Part shown: in pieces, positions 45,826 through 56,625 of the stretch
Numbering within the stretch: position 1 is the first letter of the stretch
Layout: each line of letters opens with the position of its first letter
NCBI GenBank assembly: GCA_027596195.1
Contig: JADGJG010000054.1
Coordinates: forward strand, 1 to 58,982
Direction: 5' to 3'
Source of the DNA: Podochytrium sp. JEL0797
Taxonomy: Eukaryota; Chytridiomycota; Chytridiomycetes; Chytridiales; Chytriomycetaceae
DNA: 58,982 bases
Position numbers and translations under genes: made by a program
Notes under the pieces: model-generated
The model's database searches: none
Told to the model about the DNA's origin: nothing
The model's input: only the letters and a program-made list of their open reading frames with translations

Positions 45826-47094
45826 TCACGCACTCCCACAACAATCCTCCTCTCCGCCCTCCACATCCCCAACCACATCTCCCACCTCCAACCCTTCAAA
45901 ATAAAACATAAAGCTCCCAACACCGTACCCCAAAACAACACTCACACACAGCCCCACGTTATAAGTCATCCAAACAAGCATCAAGGAATACCCAACACAA
46001 CTGCTTCCAATCCTCAACCCCGCCTTCTTGAACCGAATACGAGCCATCTCCATCCGCCCATCAGCAGCCGCCAAAGCCGGTCTCGCGTCCAAAAGCCCCT
46101 GCGTCTCAGCCACACGCGACGATGACGCAGAGCCCTGATCAAGACCAGAACCTCTCACACCGCGTTTTCTCGAAACCACCAAAAGCTCCTGATACCGCTT
46201 CAAATTCCTCCGCTCCCACCGCTTCTGGAAATGCAAAACCCATTCATAACCCACCGCGAACCCAAACAAGAACACGCATGATATAACGTACTGCACCGCC
46301 GTGTGCGGAGCCCATGGCTTGAAGAGGATGTATTCTGAGATTCCAAAATGGAAGTACTGCGCGTTGTCGCAGGGTCAATTTCGAAATCAGCCCCTCCACA
46401 AGACTCACCATCTTCATTACAGGCGGCAACCGCCCCCAACTCGGATCCTCCGGCTCCTCGGCACCAGGACAAAGCGGAAACTCGCTCGTTTCGTGACACA
46501 AAGCCTCAAACTGACGACACTGTTCCATCTCAGGCATCGCAACACACAACCTCGAATACACCCCAAACCAATCACACTGTCCACCGCTCGTGCACAATTC
46601 ACATCCATCCATGCTCATTTCGGTGCAAATACTCGTCACGAGGGTTCGCGCCTCCTTAGTCGTCGGCAAATAGGGCAACGGCGGATGAGCCAAGCATTGC
46701 TGCACAATCGATGCTAATCCCCTTATTAACAAACACCCCACAAACAGAACACACACACACTCACTCTTATTTCCACACATGTCTCGATACTCGGCACACC
46801 CTTTCATCCCCGGCATATCAAACCGACACACATCCGCCCACTGCGCAAACGGGTCGCAGAACGGGTGAGATCCCACACCTACGGCTGGGTTCGCACAGAT
46901 CCTGGACACAGTACATCCTGTCGCAAACAAAGCAAAATCAGACAAGCACGAGTTGCGCCCCCCAAGCGGCGCTTACCAGGCATCCAGTCCATCATGCCGC
47001 ATAGGCTTGACACAGCCGCAGCAGATTGGGAGGAGGGGATCTCGAAGCGTTCGCAGCCGGGTGTCCAGGGCGAGTGGATGCAATCGGGTGTCAT
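45826..47094 (-). CDS. Ctr-family copper transporter with extended cysteine-rich ectodomain
   Basis: Exons are 47094-46977, 46917-~46756, 46699-46408 and 46357-45826. The last exon carries a Ctr core: MKMYFHFGISEYILFKPW before helix 1, the MxxxM motif in SLMLVWMTYN (helix 2) and GxxxG in VLGYGVGSFMF (helix 3). Ctr proteins form trimers that move Cu(I) into the cytosol. Ahead of the core are about 190 residues with roughly twenty cysteines and several Met (MTPDCIHSPWTPGC, CDWFGVYSRLC, CRQFEALCH), replacing the usual Met-motif N-terminus. The donor of intron 2 lies in a GT repeat and is uncertain. Met at 47214 would add residues without support. The loop between helices 1 and 2 is long and charged. 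Confidence 0.85.
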
Positions 47095-47313
47095 TGTTTG
47101 ATCAAAGCGGGGGCGGAAAAAATTTGTTTCGAATCGACGCGGGCGAAAATGCCTCATTTCGAGTGTGTTGTGCGATGAGAAAGTGAACGCGTTTTCAACA
47201 GCACTCATATCCATACGTGATATTTTCTAATTTTTCATACTAGGTAATCTAAGTCGATGCCTGCAGGGAATCGCGTGAAATTTCAGATGAAGGAGACTCA
47301 AAGAGAAGTGCGC

Positions 47314-47523
47314 TCAGACTTTCGATATTTGCTCTTTCATATGCAACGTACAAAGAATCGCGCTGCTCTCGTCATTGAGGAGTTTTACGAGTGCTCGGTT
47401 TTTCCCGCCCGCGAAAGTCGGTAGACGAGAGACATAGAATGTGTCCCATGGCTCGGCATGTCCACTGACCTCAAAACGATACAGGATGCCGGGATGCCAC
47501 CCGGAAGAGCGAAGCGGATGCAT
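47314..47523 (-). other. open frame of 69 codons of unknown status
   Basis: The frame reads ..YRFEVSGHAEPWDTFYVSRL and ends ..LHMKEQISKV with natural-looking composition. It has no neighbour exon, signal or domain that I recognise. It may be a gene relic or chance. Confidence 0.2.
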
Positions 47524-47645
47524 GTGACCATCACTGAATATTTAAATGTTCGAATGGAGCAGACAGAGATAAATACCATGTTTCATTACACGTGCATAAC
47601 GTATGGCTTTCCTACTTTTTTAAATGAAATGAAAGTTGGGCTTGT

Positions 47646-47698
47646 GAGTGGCGTTTTTATGCGAATTTGAGTGGCGTTTTCAATCTCCTTTGAAAGCA
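47646..47698 (+). promoter_or_regulatory. conserved promoter block upstream of S28 peptidase copy 1
   Basis: Two GAGTGGCG motifs at 47646 and 47669 are followed by TCAATCTCCTTTGAAAGCA ending at 47698. The same arrangement precedes S28 copy 2 at 54491-54538, about the same distance from its start codon. Shared by descent or by function. Confidence 0.55.
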
Positions 47699-47775
47699 GC
47701 ACCACGCGACGAGCGCCTCCGGAAAACGCTTAAATTAAGGGGTTGACTCGTCCTCGGAGGTTGAATCGAATCGCA

Positions 47776-49557
47776 ATGCTCTTCTCACAGGTCCTTTCCC
47801 TGCTGGCCTGCACAGTTGGAGTCCTCGCAGCTCGACCGAAGATGGGCCCTCAAGTCGGCGGAGGTGCCCTCAATATCCAGGCAGAGTGCGTGATTGATCG
47901 AGTTTTAGTTCTCGACATCGGCTTGACTGACATGCACTCAAATTCCTCAGACTTCAGCACGTCGCGTTGCCAGCCGCAGGTCAAATAGCGCCGACCGGCT
48001 TGCCAATCATCGAAGGATACTACAAACAGACGGTCGACCACTTTGGCAGCCAACAGGGTATCAACGGGACCTGGTTCAACCAGCTATACTACGTCCAGGA
48101 CCAGTACTACAAGCCCGGCGGACCCGTATTTTTCTTCATCTCCGGGGAATCACCGGCCAGCTCAACGTGGTTGCAGGGAGGAATTGGCTCGATTATTAGT
48201 TGGTTGATGCCGAGATATGGTGGAATGGCTGTCACTTTGGAGCACAGATTTTACGGATCTGGCGCCGATCGTGAGTGTTATATTTCGTTGCTTCATGCAC
48301 GCGCTTCCATAATCGAAAACTCACTCACATTCGCCAGCTAACTTCCCCGGCAGATCCGTGCCCACTGCCGACCTCTCCCCCGAGTCACTGAAACTCCTCA
48401 CCGTCAACCAAGCCATCGAGGACATGGCCCAGTTCATTGCCGACTTCCCATCCCTGTTCCCCCACTACGGTCTCACTGAAGCCACGAAATGGATTTCCAT
48501 CGGTGGAAGTTACCCGGGTGCACTCTCCGCCTTCTTGATCCAACAACACCCCGAATTGATCCACGCCGCCCACGCGTCGAGCGCCCCAGTCCAACTCCAA
48601 GAAGATTTCTGGCGCTACTCTTACGCCGTCGACCAAGGCATGACGTTTGAATCCAACACCATCTTCGGCAACGGAAACTCATGCATGAACGGATGGACTC
48701 GCACCGTCCACTTGTTCGACAGCTTCATCACCGCGAACCAAAACAACCCCGCCGCACTGCAAGCCTTCAAGTCCAAGTTCTGGCTCAGCCAAATGACCAA
48801 CATCAAAGAATTTGCCGCCTCAGTAACCATCATCATGGGTGGAACGGTTCAATACTTCCCGAGCAACACGTACATCGGCAAGAACACGCTCCTCTACACA
48901 ATCTGCTCTGGCAAGATTTTCCCCGCGTTTGTGAACCCGAATGCCACCGATTCCGAGTTGATGCAATCTCTGCAAGACCTTACGGTTCTCCAAATGAAAA
49001 ACTGGGGTGTCCAGGGTGACTCGGACCCACAAATCGCCAGTTGGAACTTATCCCCAATCACCGACTACTCATTCACGGGTCCCATGATTGGTGACCCAGG
49101 AAACCTGTGGTACTACCAGACCTGCAACCAAATGGGCTTCTCTCAAGTCGCGCAGCCGTTGAAGGGCGGTTTGATCGAGAGCTGGAGCGTGTATTCCCAA
49201 TACGCCGATGTGGACTACATCAAATACTACTGCGACACCCTCGGTCTCTCCAAGAATGCCAACAACGCCGCCATCGAGGCCCAAAACGATTACTTTGGCG
49301 GCCTGTGGAACTACCAGTCCAACATTCTCTGGGTGAATGGACAATACGACCCATGGCACTGGCTTTCCAACTACGGTTCGGCTCCAAGTGTTGACCAAGT
49401 CTCGTTGGTTTACAAGAACGCGTCGCACTGCAATGATTTATGGGGTCCGTTGAAGGGACCTTCCAATAACACGGGATACTGGCCTCCAACGACCATCAGC
49501 TATGAGACTGACTTTTTTAATCAGATTTTTGCTGTGTATGACAAGTGGATTCATTAG
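47776..49557 (+). CDS. secreted S28-family serine peptidase, copy 1
   Basis: Exons are 47776-47885, 47951-48270 and 48338-49557, coding 549 residues. Signal peptide MLFSQVLSLLACTVGVLAA. The S28 pattern (prolyl carboxypeptidase/DPP-II/thymus-specific serine protease) is clear: YYKQTVDHF, GGPVFFFISGE, LEHRFYG, GGSYPGALSA with the catalytic Ser near residue 200, WVNGQYDPWHW with the Asp near 480 and NASHCNDL with the His near 506. Such enzymes cleave after proline. Secreted forms in fungi help digest proline-rich protein. Exons 1 and 2 have the same lengths as copy 2. ATG at 47743 would place residues before the signal peptide and is not preferred. Confidence 0.93.
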
Positions 49558-50130
49558 AAAAAGATTAAGATTAAAAAAGACATGTTCCATTTTTTTTATT
49601 TTGTGGTTGCCATCGACGTGTGGTAACAACCACCACTGCAGTCACACACTTCACCTCCCATTTTATTCATTCAATTAGATAAAGAGAAGTACTGGCCAAT
49701 GAGGGGGCAGTATGTTTTATTCTAAAAGTAAAGCGAGGCGATACCCGGCTAATTCAACTAGATAAAAGTTGCTCGTCCAATCCGCAAATTCCAATTGGTT
49801 TCGCACGCGTTTTCACTCGTTTGAGAACCTATTCATCTTTTTGGTCACGACTTTTTTGCCCGTCCGTTTATGATATCAACACAAAAGCTTCAACGCGCAT
49901 TCAGTTTCTCATTCACTCCAACACGCCTAAAATCACACGTCCCATCTTCCTTCAAAACCGCTGCCAAACCTTCCTCCTCTTCCTCAACCCCCCAAAATTC
50001 CCAAGCTACAAGCAGAAGTGGGGGAGGACGCCCCCATAGGCATGGCTTTTCCCCTTCATCTCGATTATTTTCTTTTATAAAAAATTACAAATCAAGTAGA
50101 AGAAAGGAACGCCCGTTCGCTGCTGCACAA
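49558..50130. other. intergenic region after S28 copy 1
   Basis: No gene was found. A GGCCAATGA (CCAAT-like) element is seen at 49694. The open frame running into the next gene is uninterrupted from 49870 but lacks protein features before about 50131. Confidence 0.45.
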
Positions 50131-50688
50131 ATGCCGCATCTTCGTGTCCCCCCAAAAAAATCTTCAACAGTCACCGAGCCCCCCCTCCTCCCTTTAAAGC
50201 AGAAGATGGAGCTTTACCTCAATATACCTCCATACGTCTTCAAGCGCGATATCGACAAGGTACGCGAGTTGCTCTTTTGGAGGTCCCTGGTGGATTCTCG
50301 GGAGGCACGGCAACTGATTTGTTCCTCGTTTCCTTGCCCGGCTCTTCTGGCTCAACCTAAACATCATTAAGCTTGTTCGCCAAATGCTGGACGAGACCAC
50401 CGAACACCGTGACACGCAGTTCCGCTTCGTCAAGATCCGCGAGCATTCTTATGCCACACTTACCTTCGCCACCGAAGAGGCCGCCGAGTACATCTACGCG
50501 GCTGGAAACGAGGGCCGGATTGAAGTGAGAAACAAGATTCTGCTTCCGAAGAAGTCATGGTATCGGGTGGGTGTCGGGTGGTTTGTTTCGACTTGTTCGA
50601 TTTCGCCTTTTTAACGGTTCCACTGTAGCCCAATCCGAATGTAGTAAAAGCTCTTCTGAACGGGAACTCTTGCAAACGACGCGATTGA
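50131..50688 (+). CDS. small RRM-like protein
   Basis: Exons are 50131-50259, 50372-50566 and 50629-50688, all joining in frame, giving 127 residues (or 102 from Met at 50206, MELYLNIPPYVFKRDIDKLV). The pattern of LYLNIPP, FRFVKIREHSYATLTFATEE and a final strand resembles an RRM fold with RNP-like strands. The C-terminus is short. It could be a small RNA-binding protein or the 5' remnant of a longer one; fungal RNA-dependent RNA polymerases, for example, can begin with an RRM-like domain. I cannot name it. Confidence 0.5.
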
Positions 50689-50872
50689 ACGGGAATTTAT
50701 GGTCGAGTTTTTGAACATGCAACTGCGACTGCGCGAAAGCGAATTGCCTCTTTTGCAACTGAATAAAAGAGAATATCACAAATAGTACATACCCTTGAAG
50801 GAACGGAGTGGAAGGAAGAAAGGAATCCGCGGGTTGGCGCGTGGAGTTGCAAAAAAAAACCCGAATCTCCAA

Positions 50873-52068
50873 ATGAACTTCACTGACGTCAAAGTTGCCG
50901 TGATCGGCGGTTCTGGCCTCTACCACCTCGAAGGCCTCAAGGTTCTTGGCGAGGTGAACCCGCTGACTCCCTGGGGATACCCCAGCGACAAGATCGTCAT
51001 CAGCGAGACTGCCCATGGAACGAAGGTTGCCTTTTTGGCTCGCCATGGAAGAGGACACTACCTCAACCCCTCCGAGGTTTGCATGATCCGACCCTTTATC
51101 CACTTATCCATCTGATCACGCCAATGATCCTGAACAGGTTCCGGTCCGTGCCAACATTGCCGCCTTGAAGCATCTCGGCGTCGAGGTCATTTTGGCGTTT
51201 TCGGCGGTCGGGTCGCTCCAAGAAGAGATTGCGCCGAGGGACTTTGTGATTCCCTCGCAGATCATTGATCGCACCAAGGGAATTCGCCCGTCGACCTTCT
51301 TTGAGAAGGGTATCGTTGCTCACGGTGCGTTGTGGTGTTTTGTGTGGAGGATTGAACGAGAACGGAGTGTGCACGTGGTTTACTGAGACCTCTTGTCTCG
51401 CATGGCCGGACGAAACATGCTGAATCGGCGTTATCTGACCAAGATGCACCTCCGGCTTGGCACCCCCCAAAAATCGGGGATCGATTTTTCAGTCCCACCA
51501 CCCACTAGAGAAGAGCTGTTGCATGCCAGTTTACTGATATTTTCCTCTCCTTTATACAGCCATGTTTGCTGACCCCTTCGACACTTCTCTGGCCGCCTTG
51601 ATCGCCGACGTCGCCAAAACGGCATGCCCCAACGTTCGTTTCCACACGGACAAAACCCTTGTTTGCATGGAAGGCCCCCAATTCTCGACCCGCGCGGAAT
51701 CCAAGCTGTACCGCAGCTGGGGATGCGACATCATCAACATGAGTGTCCTCCCCGAATCGAAGCTCGCGCGTGAGGCTGAAATCGCGTACCAAATGGTGTG
51801 CATGTCGACCGATTACGACTGCTGGAGAGAGGGCGAGGAGGCTGTGAATGTGGAAGCCGTGATTGCCAATTTGGGTGCTAATTCGGGGAACGCCAAGAAC
51901 TTGCTGGCTCAGTTGATTCAGAAGGTCGAGATTGCGTTGGAGGAAGGAAGCTTGAAGACCGTCAAGGAGTTGAAGGGATCCATGAGGTTTGCTGGTATTA
52001 CGGACCCTGCCAAGAGAGACAAGGAGGCGGTTGAGAAGCTCCAGTACATTTTGCCAAACTATTTTTGA
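50873..52068 (+). CDS. S-methyl-5'-thioadenosine phosphorylase
   Basis: Exons are 50873-51076, 51138-51324 and 51560-52068, coding about 299 residues. The enzyme splits methylthioadenosine from polyamine synthesis into adenine and methylthioribose phosphate (methionine salvage). Motifs: [57 protein letters not shown] and MSTDYDCW with the adenine-binding Asp pair. The segment INMSVLPE has Ser where most MTAPs have Thr (INMTTVPE), which is conservative. The second intron is 235 nt, long for this window. Confidence 0.93.
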
Positions 52069-52285
52069 GGATTTTAGTCTCGGACGCAACGAACATTTCT
52101 AAATAAACAGTGATCCAATTTGAAGAAAATTGTTGGTGAATTGTGGGTGAGTTTTGGGAAAATTTCCTGCTCCTGCACGCCCGCAAAGTAGCATTGTCGC
52201 GTTGTTGCTGTTTAACTTGCATATTTTGAGCAAGGAAGCTTGGGTGAGGTGAATGACATGAAATAAATAGCTTTTCTTTGTGGGT
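52069..52285. other. 3' flank between the convergent MTAP and BAR-SH3 genes
   Basis: Only shared 3' flank; no gene was found. Confidence 0.5.
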
Positions 52286-53849
52286 TTACGCAACATAATT
52301 CCCCGGGAAAATCCCAACAACTCCTCTCAGCTTCCCCGTCCACCAATCATTTGGATTCGCGCTCTTCTCAACCACTTCAATCCGGTCGTCTCTCTGAAAC
52401 GACAAATCGCCTTGCGCCTGCGCCTGGAAATCATACAATGCCGTGACGTATTCCTTTCCAGCCGCTTCCACCGGAGAATCAAACGGCGACGCGGTCGCAC
52501 CAGCCCCATACGGCGCCGCACTCGAATGCATCTGTTTGAAATCCTTTCCTTGAAACTGAGCCTGAGCTCCCGTAGGCACATACGCCGGAGGCGAACTCGA
52601 TTCCTCGTGTTGCCCACTCCCACTCCCACTCCCACCAGCTCCAACCGCCGACGGCGCCACATAATCAGGACTCAACGGACTCAAACTCGGCACAGGTTTG
52701 CGGTTCTTTGCAATCAGTGTGACATCATCCAACAACTTGGCCTGTTTCTCCACCTTAGCCTCGAACCCAACACTCGCACTCACACCAGCATCAAACGCAG
52801 GGTTGCGCATCAAATCTCCATACGCGCGCGCGAGGGTTTGGTGGACTTGGAGCTGGTACCAATACAGAGTTTGGAAGCATGGATCAATGAATGGGGATTT
52901 GAGGGCCAGGAGGACGGGGAGTTGGGTTTTGAGGAGGTTGTTGATGTGTGTGTATTCGCGGTTTGCTTGGTCGAACGCCTGCTCTGCCTTTCCGAGAGAT
53001 TTTTCGTCCGCGACAGTTCTGCAAGTTTCAGTGGCGGCGGTTGAGAATCGCACGATTTCGAGGGTGATGGAACGCGTACCTTTCTTTTTCTTTTAGCTTC
53101 TTGACTGCTTCTCTGTGTCTGTCGAAATCGAGGAGCTTGTGGCCTCGTTTCGTAATGACTTTCTGTTACGCGCAGAAATCAATGCTTCAGCTCTCCCACG
53201 AGAAATCAGAGCGTACATAATTCCTCAATACCTTCACGTTGTCCAGCAGCATGACAAGATCCGCAGCAGGCGCCACCAAACGACGTTCAATAGTTTCGAG
53301 ATCCGGAACCAACATTTCACGCGTCGTTTGGCCGAAATTCGAAAACTCTTGCGCCGCGCGAAGGGATGTTGGATCGGTTTCTTTGTACTGATGTAAAAGA
53401 ATCAGCAAGGAATCCAACCGTGACAGGGTTTGTCAGATGACAAAACCAAACGGCGCAAACAACGCTTACGATCTTGGTTGAGCTTCTCCTCGATACCGGC
53501 GGCTCACCGTCTGGAGAAGCAGCATACGCTGTGATTGGAGAATAAACCTGATCGCCAACCGGAGGCAATTGCGTGAGAAATGGATCCTTTCGCGCCACGA
53601 CCCCCGACCCGCCAAACAAACCTCCAACAACGTGGCGGCAAACACCTCCTGATGCGAAAGCATCGAACTCAACGCATCTTTAAACTTTTTGGCATCCTCG
53701 CTGAGCTTTCTTGCGCTCGAATCGAGCAGCTTGAAACGCTCTTCGAGGTCCTGGAACTCGGGATCGACGGTCTCTGTGGAGTATCCCGACTTGGCCATCA
53801 CGAGGTGCGGAAGACGCGCAACGGCCTTGGTGAATCCTTTGAGCGACAT
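52286..53849 (-). CDS. BAR-SH3 protein of the Hob1/Rvs167 (amphiphysin) type
   Basis: Exons are 53849-53622, 53586-53470, 53387-53232, 53162-53080 and 53018-52286. The N-terminal BAR domain has the family start MSLKGFTKAVARLPHLV, ETVDPEFQDLEERFK, then LVPDLETIERRLVAPAADLV and KVITKRGHKLLDFDRHR. The long last helix is followed by a Gly/Ser/Pro linker. The SH3 domain is C-terminal: YVTALYDFQAQAQGDLSFQ.., DWWTGKLRGVVGIFPGNYV. Such proteins bend membranes and act with actin in endocytosis. The first intron would be only 35 nt (53621-53587, GTTTGT...AAAG). It is needed to keep the frame, so it is either a very short intron or a frameshift. Confidence 0.88.
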
Positions 53850-54043
53850 GCCTGGGTTTTGGTGGGTTTTTGGCTGAGTTTGGACGACGAATAAAAAATT
53901 CGTGACTGACAGCCCACGAGGTCGTGCGGGACTTCACGGCTAAACACAAGGACACAATGGGAAGTGCTGTGTCCAGTCGAGAACGATTGGGTTTGAATTA
54001 TCCGCTCTTTCACCCCTTCCCCTTCTACAAAACTAATCAACAA

Positions 54044-54490
54044 TATCTGTGATTCTTGATCTTATCGCACAATGTTGAATAATAAAATATAGCCCACTAT
54101 TTTAAAAAAAGACCGGGTATGGACGCCGAAGCCCTTCCAACCCGTGCATGAGCGGAATCCCACGGATGCTCGTCGAATGTGAGTACAGGGATGAATTAAT
54201 CGGGGGGAGGATTAAAAGAGTTGTTCCCTGTCGTTCCAGTGTTGGATATGGTGGAATGGTGAAGTCCGTCTTTCCGCGGTGGCCTTGGAAGTTCTGTCAC
54301 TCTTGCTGTGGCGTTTTTGAGTTGCGCTGAAACGTCACGTGCGTATGCGCCACCAGCAGAAAAGCAACTTCAAGCTGCTCCTTCCTCTGCGTTGGAATCA
54401 ACCCCAACGATTTTTTCTATCTCTACCTGGTTTCAAATCGTCGCTCTGTGTTCGCAAGCCCCGTTTACAAGATTGTTAGAACTGACATAT
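54044..54490. other. intergenic region upstream of S28 copy 2
   Basis: No gene was recognised; open frames lack supporting features. The stretch should contain distal promoter sequence. Confidence 0.4.
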
Positions 54491-54538
54491 GAGTGGCGTC
54501 AAAAGAAGTGGCGTAATTTTTAATCTCCTTTGCAAGCA
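54491..54538 (+). promoter_or_regulatory. conserved promoter block upstream of S28 peptidase copy 2
   Basis: GAGTGGCG at 54491, AAGTGGCG at about 54506 and TTAATCTCCTTTGCAAGCA ending at 54538 repeat the block at 47646-47698. Only the downstream CTCCTTTGCA part is recognisable before the dead copy (about 56610). Confidence 0.55.
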
Positions 54539-54615
54539 CCATCACGCACGTGAGAGTGAGCCACCCGCGAAAACACATTAATACGGGGCTTTCCTCCCTG
54601 GTGTATCGATCCAAA

Positions 54616-56388
54616 ATGCTCTTGTCCAAGGTCTTGTCCCTCGTCTTTGGCGCTGCCGTCGCATTCGCCTCCGCTCCCAAGTTCAGCTCTCAAATGCATG
54701 GAGGTGCACTCAATATCCAAGCCGAGTGAGTATTGCATCTCCGCCTGCAGTTCTTGAAAGCAAGCCTAACCAACTACTCCATCAGACTAAAGGATGTCCC
54801 GCTGCCTGCCGGAGTTCCGGTCGCACCACACGGGTTGCCCATCATCGAAGGATACTACAAGCAGACGGTCGACCACTTTGGCAACCAGCAGGGTGTCAAC
54901 GGAACCTGGTTCAATCAGCTCTACTACGTCCAAGACCAGTACTACAAGCCCGGCGGCCCCGTCTTCTTCTTCATTTCTGGTGAATCGGCAGCTAGTCCCG
55001 GATGGATGCAAGGCGGACTTGGTTCTATTCTGAGTTGGTTGATGCCAAGATATGGAGGAATGGCTGTCACTTTGGAACATAGATTTTACGGTGCTGGCGC
55101 CGATCGTGAGTTTTCAGCTTTGAGTGCTTGGCGCGAGCTCGAATAACACTATTACCCTCCATTCTCCAACGATTCAGCAACGTTCCCTGGTCGATCCGTT
55201 CCCACTTCCGACCTCTCTCCCGAGTCGCTTCAACTCCTCACCGCCAACCAAGCCATTGAGGACATGGCTCAATTCATTTCCGACTTCCCATCGCTGTTCC
55301 CCCATTACAATCTCACGGAAAGGACAAAGTGGATCACCATCGGAGGAAGCTACCCCGGATCCCTTTCTGCTTGGATGATCCAACAGCACCCCGAGTTGAT
55401 CCATGCCGCTCATGCCGCCAGCGCCCCCGTCCAACTCCAAGAAGACTTCTGGCGTTACTCTTACGCCGTCGATCAAGGCATGAATTTCGAAGCCGACCTC
55501 CTCTACAAAACCGGAAACGCGTGCATGAACGGATGGACTCGTGCCGTCCACTTGTTCGACAGCTTTATCTCCGCGAACCAAAACAACCCCGCTGCACTGC
55601 AAGCCTTCAAGTCCAAGTTCTGGCTCAGCCAAGTCAACAATGTTGGCGACTTTGCGTCCATCGTGACTTCCATGATGGGCGGGACTGTGCAATACGACCC
55701 CAGCAACACCATGGTTGGAAGTGACACGTTGCTGAGTTTGATTTGTGGCGGAAAGAAGTTCCCTGCGTTTGTCAACCCACATGCGACCGATGCGGATTTG
55801 TTGACGGCATTGCAAGGGCTCACAATTCTCCAATTGCAAGCAGCTGGTATCCAAGGAGACGCCGACCCCTCCCTTGCCACCTACAACACGCTCCCAACTA
55901 CCGACTTTTCGTTGACGGGGCCTATGGTGGGCAGCCTCTGGGGTTACCAAGCTTGCAACGAATTTGGATACTCTCAAGTCGCCCAGCCGTTGAACAACGG
56001 TCTCATTGAGAGCTGGAGTGTGTATTCCCAAAACAACAACATCTCCTACGCGGAGTGGAGTTGCAACATCCAAGGGCTTTCCAAGAACGCCAACTCGGCT
56101 GCTATTAATGCCCAAAACCAATATTTCGGCGGCCTCTGGAACTATCAGTCCAACATTCTCTGGGTGAACGGACAATACGACCCATGGCACTGGCTTTCCA
56201 ACTACGAATCGGCTCCAGGGGCTGACCAAGTTTCGCTGCTGTACAAGAACGCAACACACTGCAACGACTTGTGGGGTCCGTTGAAGGTACCTACCAAGCA
56301 GGCAGGATACTGGCCTCCAACGACGATCAGCTACGAGGCGACTTTCTTTGACGAGATCTTTGCGACGTACGACAAATGGCTCCTTTAA
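54616..56388 (+). CDS. secreted S28-family serine peptidase, copy 2
   Basis: Exons are 54616-54725, 54786-55105 and 55178-56388, coding 546 residues. Signal peptide MLLSKVLSLVFGAAVAFASA. The catalytic residues lie in GGSYPGSLSA, WVNGQYDPWHW and NATHCNDL. It is closely similar to copy 1 over the full length, with the same intron positions and phases. The mature region between ~residue 300 and 350 is the most divergent. Probably extracellular, prolyl-specific peptidase. It stands 1.9 kb from the dead copy 3, with which it shares an almost identical first intron. Confidence 0.93.
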
Positions 56389-56625
56389 TTTCCGCTTCGA
56401 TTTTAGAATAAATGCAGTTGCTCTCGATTTTACACAAATTCACTTTCCTCCTTTCCCTGACGGTCTGACCTGATTGTTTCTTTTCATCTCGCTCACGATT
56501 TTAAATAAATCTCGTGTGATATGTATCCACCGATTCGCATGATTGGTCCGATTCGAGTTTTGAGTTTCCCAACCCACAAGGAATTTTAAGAACAAAGGAT
56601 TTTCAGCTCCTTTGCATCAATTCCA

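Noticed and set aside
55174..56259. 361-codon open frame on the minus strand
   Set aside because: Antisense of the intact S28 copy 2 exon 3; the same shadow occurs opposite copies 1 and 3.
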